Assembly (NCBI GenBank): GCA_016218185.1 | Contig: JACREP010000032.1 | Span: 1-5,620 of the forward strand | DNA length: 5,620 nucleotides | Origin: Candidatus Gottesmanbacteria bacterium | GTDB taxonomy: Bacteria; Patescibacteriota; Microgenomatia; UBA10105; UBA927 | Direction of reading: 5' to 3' | Shown here: positions 5,147-5,620 of the stretch, in pieces | How the letters are laid out: every line of letters starts with the position of its first letter | How positions within the stretch are numbered: position 1 is the first letter of the stretch | The notes under the pieces: generated by a model | Seen by the model: only the letters and a program-made list of their open reading frames with translations | The model's database searches: none | What the model was told of the DNA's origin: nothing | Translations under genes and position numbers: made by a program

Positions 5147-5620
5147 TTAAACTCCGCTCGCGGTCAATATGACCGGATCCGCGCGGGTTATAACAACCGT
5201 ATGCTCAAATTCTGCCGAAAGCGAGCCGTCTCTGGTTGCAAGCGTCCAACCGTCTGTATTGGCATACACAAGATCACCCTTACCCTGTGCGTAAATAGGT
5301 TCTACAGCAATCGTCATACCCTCCACGAGCTCCGGTGTTGCGGCAATGTCGCCGGTGGCGTAATTGGGGACTTGCGGCTTCTCATGCAGGTCCTTCCCTA
5401 CCCCGTGGCCCACGAGCGTCTTCACAATGCCATACCCCGCGCCTTCGATCGTTTCGCCGATTGCCTTCGATATGTGTCCGATCCTGTTGCCCGCGCGCGC
5501 TTGCGCAATCCCCTTGCGAAGCGCTTCCAATCCAACGTGTAAAAACTTTTCTTTTTCTTCCTGTCCCCTGTCCCCTGTCCCGTGTCCCGTGATTATCTTT
5601 GTCCACGCCGTATCCGTGTG
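5147..5620 (-). CDS. map: Methionine aminopeptidase type I, C-terminal part (5' end outside window)
   Basis: Map removes the initiator Met from nascent proteins with a two-metal site. The frame is open to the window edge, giving 157 residues (counted from the edge). Four of the five metal ligands are visible: Asp3 in HTDTAW (E. coli D108), His72 in LVGHGVGKDLHEKPQ (H171), Glu108 in TIAVEPIYAQG (E204), and Glu139 in LSAEFEHTVVI (E235). The substrate-site His79 is also present. The remaining Asp lies upstream, outside the window. A TTG near 5530 can be read as a start but is internal to the conserved fold. Residues about 10-20 (ITGHGTGDRGQ) come from a heptanucleotide tandem repeat, and the Asp3-to-ARAG spacing is about six residues longer than in E. 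coli. Map precedes infA, as in many bacteria. The frame is intact, so it is probably functional. Confidence 0.96.
   Translation of the reverse strand, partial: HTDTAWTKIITGHGTGDRGQEEKEKFLHVGLEALRKGIAQARAGNRIGHISKAIGETIEGAGYGIVKTLVGHGVGKDLHEKPQVPNYATGDIAATPELVEGMTIAVEPIYAQGKGDLVYANTDGWTLATRDGSLSAEFEHTVVITRADPVILTASGV
5561..5591. repeat. Heptanucleotide tandem repeat inside map
   Basis: Four consecutive 7-bp units are present on the plus strand: CTGTCCC three times and GTGTCCC once, followed by a partial GTG. The 31-bp array lies wholly within map and is read through in frame, encoding a Gly-rich loop (TGHGTGDRGQ). Because the unit is not a multiple of three, gain or loss of one unit would shift the frame of an essential gene. 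It resembles the short tandemly repeated repetitive sequences known from several bacterial genomes. Confidence 0.88.

Noticed and set aside
5147..5530. Complete short gene starting at TTG 5530
   Set aside because: The frame continues upstream to the window edge with conserved Map residues, including the metal ligand Asp in HTDTAW. The true start is therefore outside the window.
1..5620. CRISPR arrays, tRNA/rRNA genes, phage or toxin-antitoxin modules
   Set aside because: I looked on both strands and saw no spaced direct repeats, no tRNA-like cloverleaf and no such proteins. The window is a core housekeeping operon.

Overview
This is a bacterial chromosomal window that is almost entirely coding. 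Ten of its eleven identified genes belong to the core translation, transcription and recombination machinery; the eleventh is unidentified. On the minus strand, read from right to left, lies one tightly packed ribosomal/RNA polymerase operon: map (5' end outside the window), infA, rpmJ, rpsM, rpsK, rpsD, rpoA, rplQ, rplM, rpsI, and a small unidentified gene. On the plus strand at the left edge is the C-terminal part of recA, which converges on the operon. The order is the classic bacterial alpha operon (map-infA-rpmJ-rpsM-rpsK-rpsD-rpoA-rplQ) joined directly to the L13/S9 pair. The organism is certainly a bacterium. The small proteins, sparse Shine-Dalgarno use and sequence flavour suggest a Patescibacteria/CPR (Parcubacteria-like) genome, but that is a tentative inference made without database searches.

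Layout. Positions 1-566: 3' end of recA (+). Positions 567-688: convergent intergenic gap holding a 13-bp perfect inverted repeat. Positions 689-1003: unidentified Trp-rich 104-residue protein (-), starting one base after the rpsI stop. Positions 1005-1454: rpsI. 1458-1895: rplM. 1908-2390: rplQ, whose last ~30 codons and stop lie in an inserted palindromic repeat at about 1906-2002. 2402-3322: rpoA. 3338-3958: rpsD. 3958-4329: rpsK. 4339-4752: rpsM. 4757-4870: rpmJ, a 37-codon gene that is easily missed. 4872-5090: infA. 5091-5146: gap with a hairpin plus T-run resembling an intrinsic terminator or attenuator. 5147-5620: C-terminal part of map, containing an in-frame heptanucleotide tandem repeat.

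How the genes work together. IF-1, S13, S11, S4, S9, L36, L17 and L13 are parts or partners of the ribosome. The alpha subunit nucleates RNA polymerase assembly, and methionine aminopeptidase trims nascent proteins. Gaps inside the operon are 1-15 nt or overlaps (56 nt only between map and infA), so translational coupling is likely.

I see no phage, CRISPR, toxin-antitoxin or other novel system. The notable observation is that two unrelated repeats sit in frame inside essential genes of this operon. A roughly 95-bp palindromic element supplies a very basic C-terminal tail and the stop codon of ribosomal protein L17. A 7-bp tandem repeat encodes a surface-loop segment of Map. The small Trp-rich gene behind rpsI is the only real unknown.
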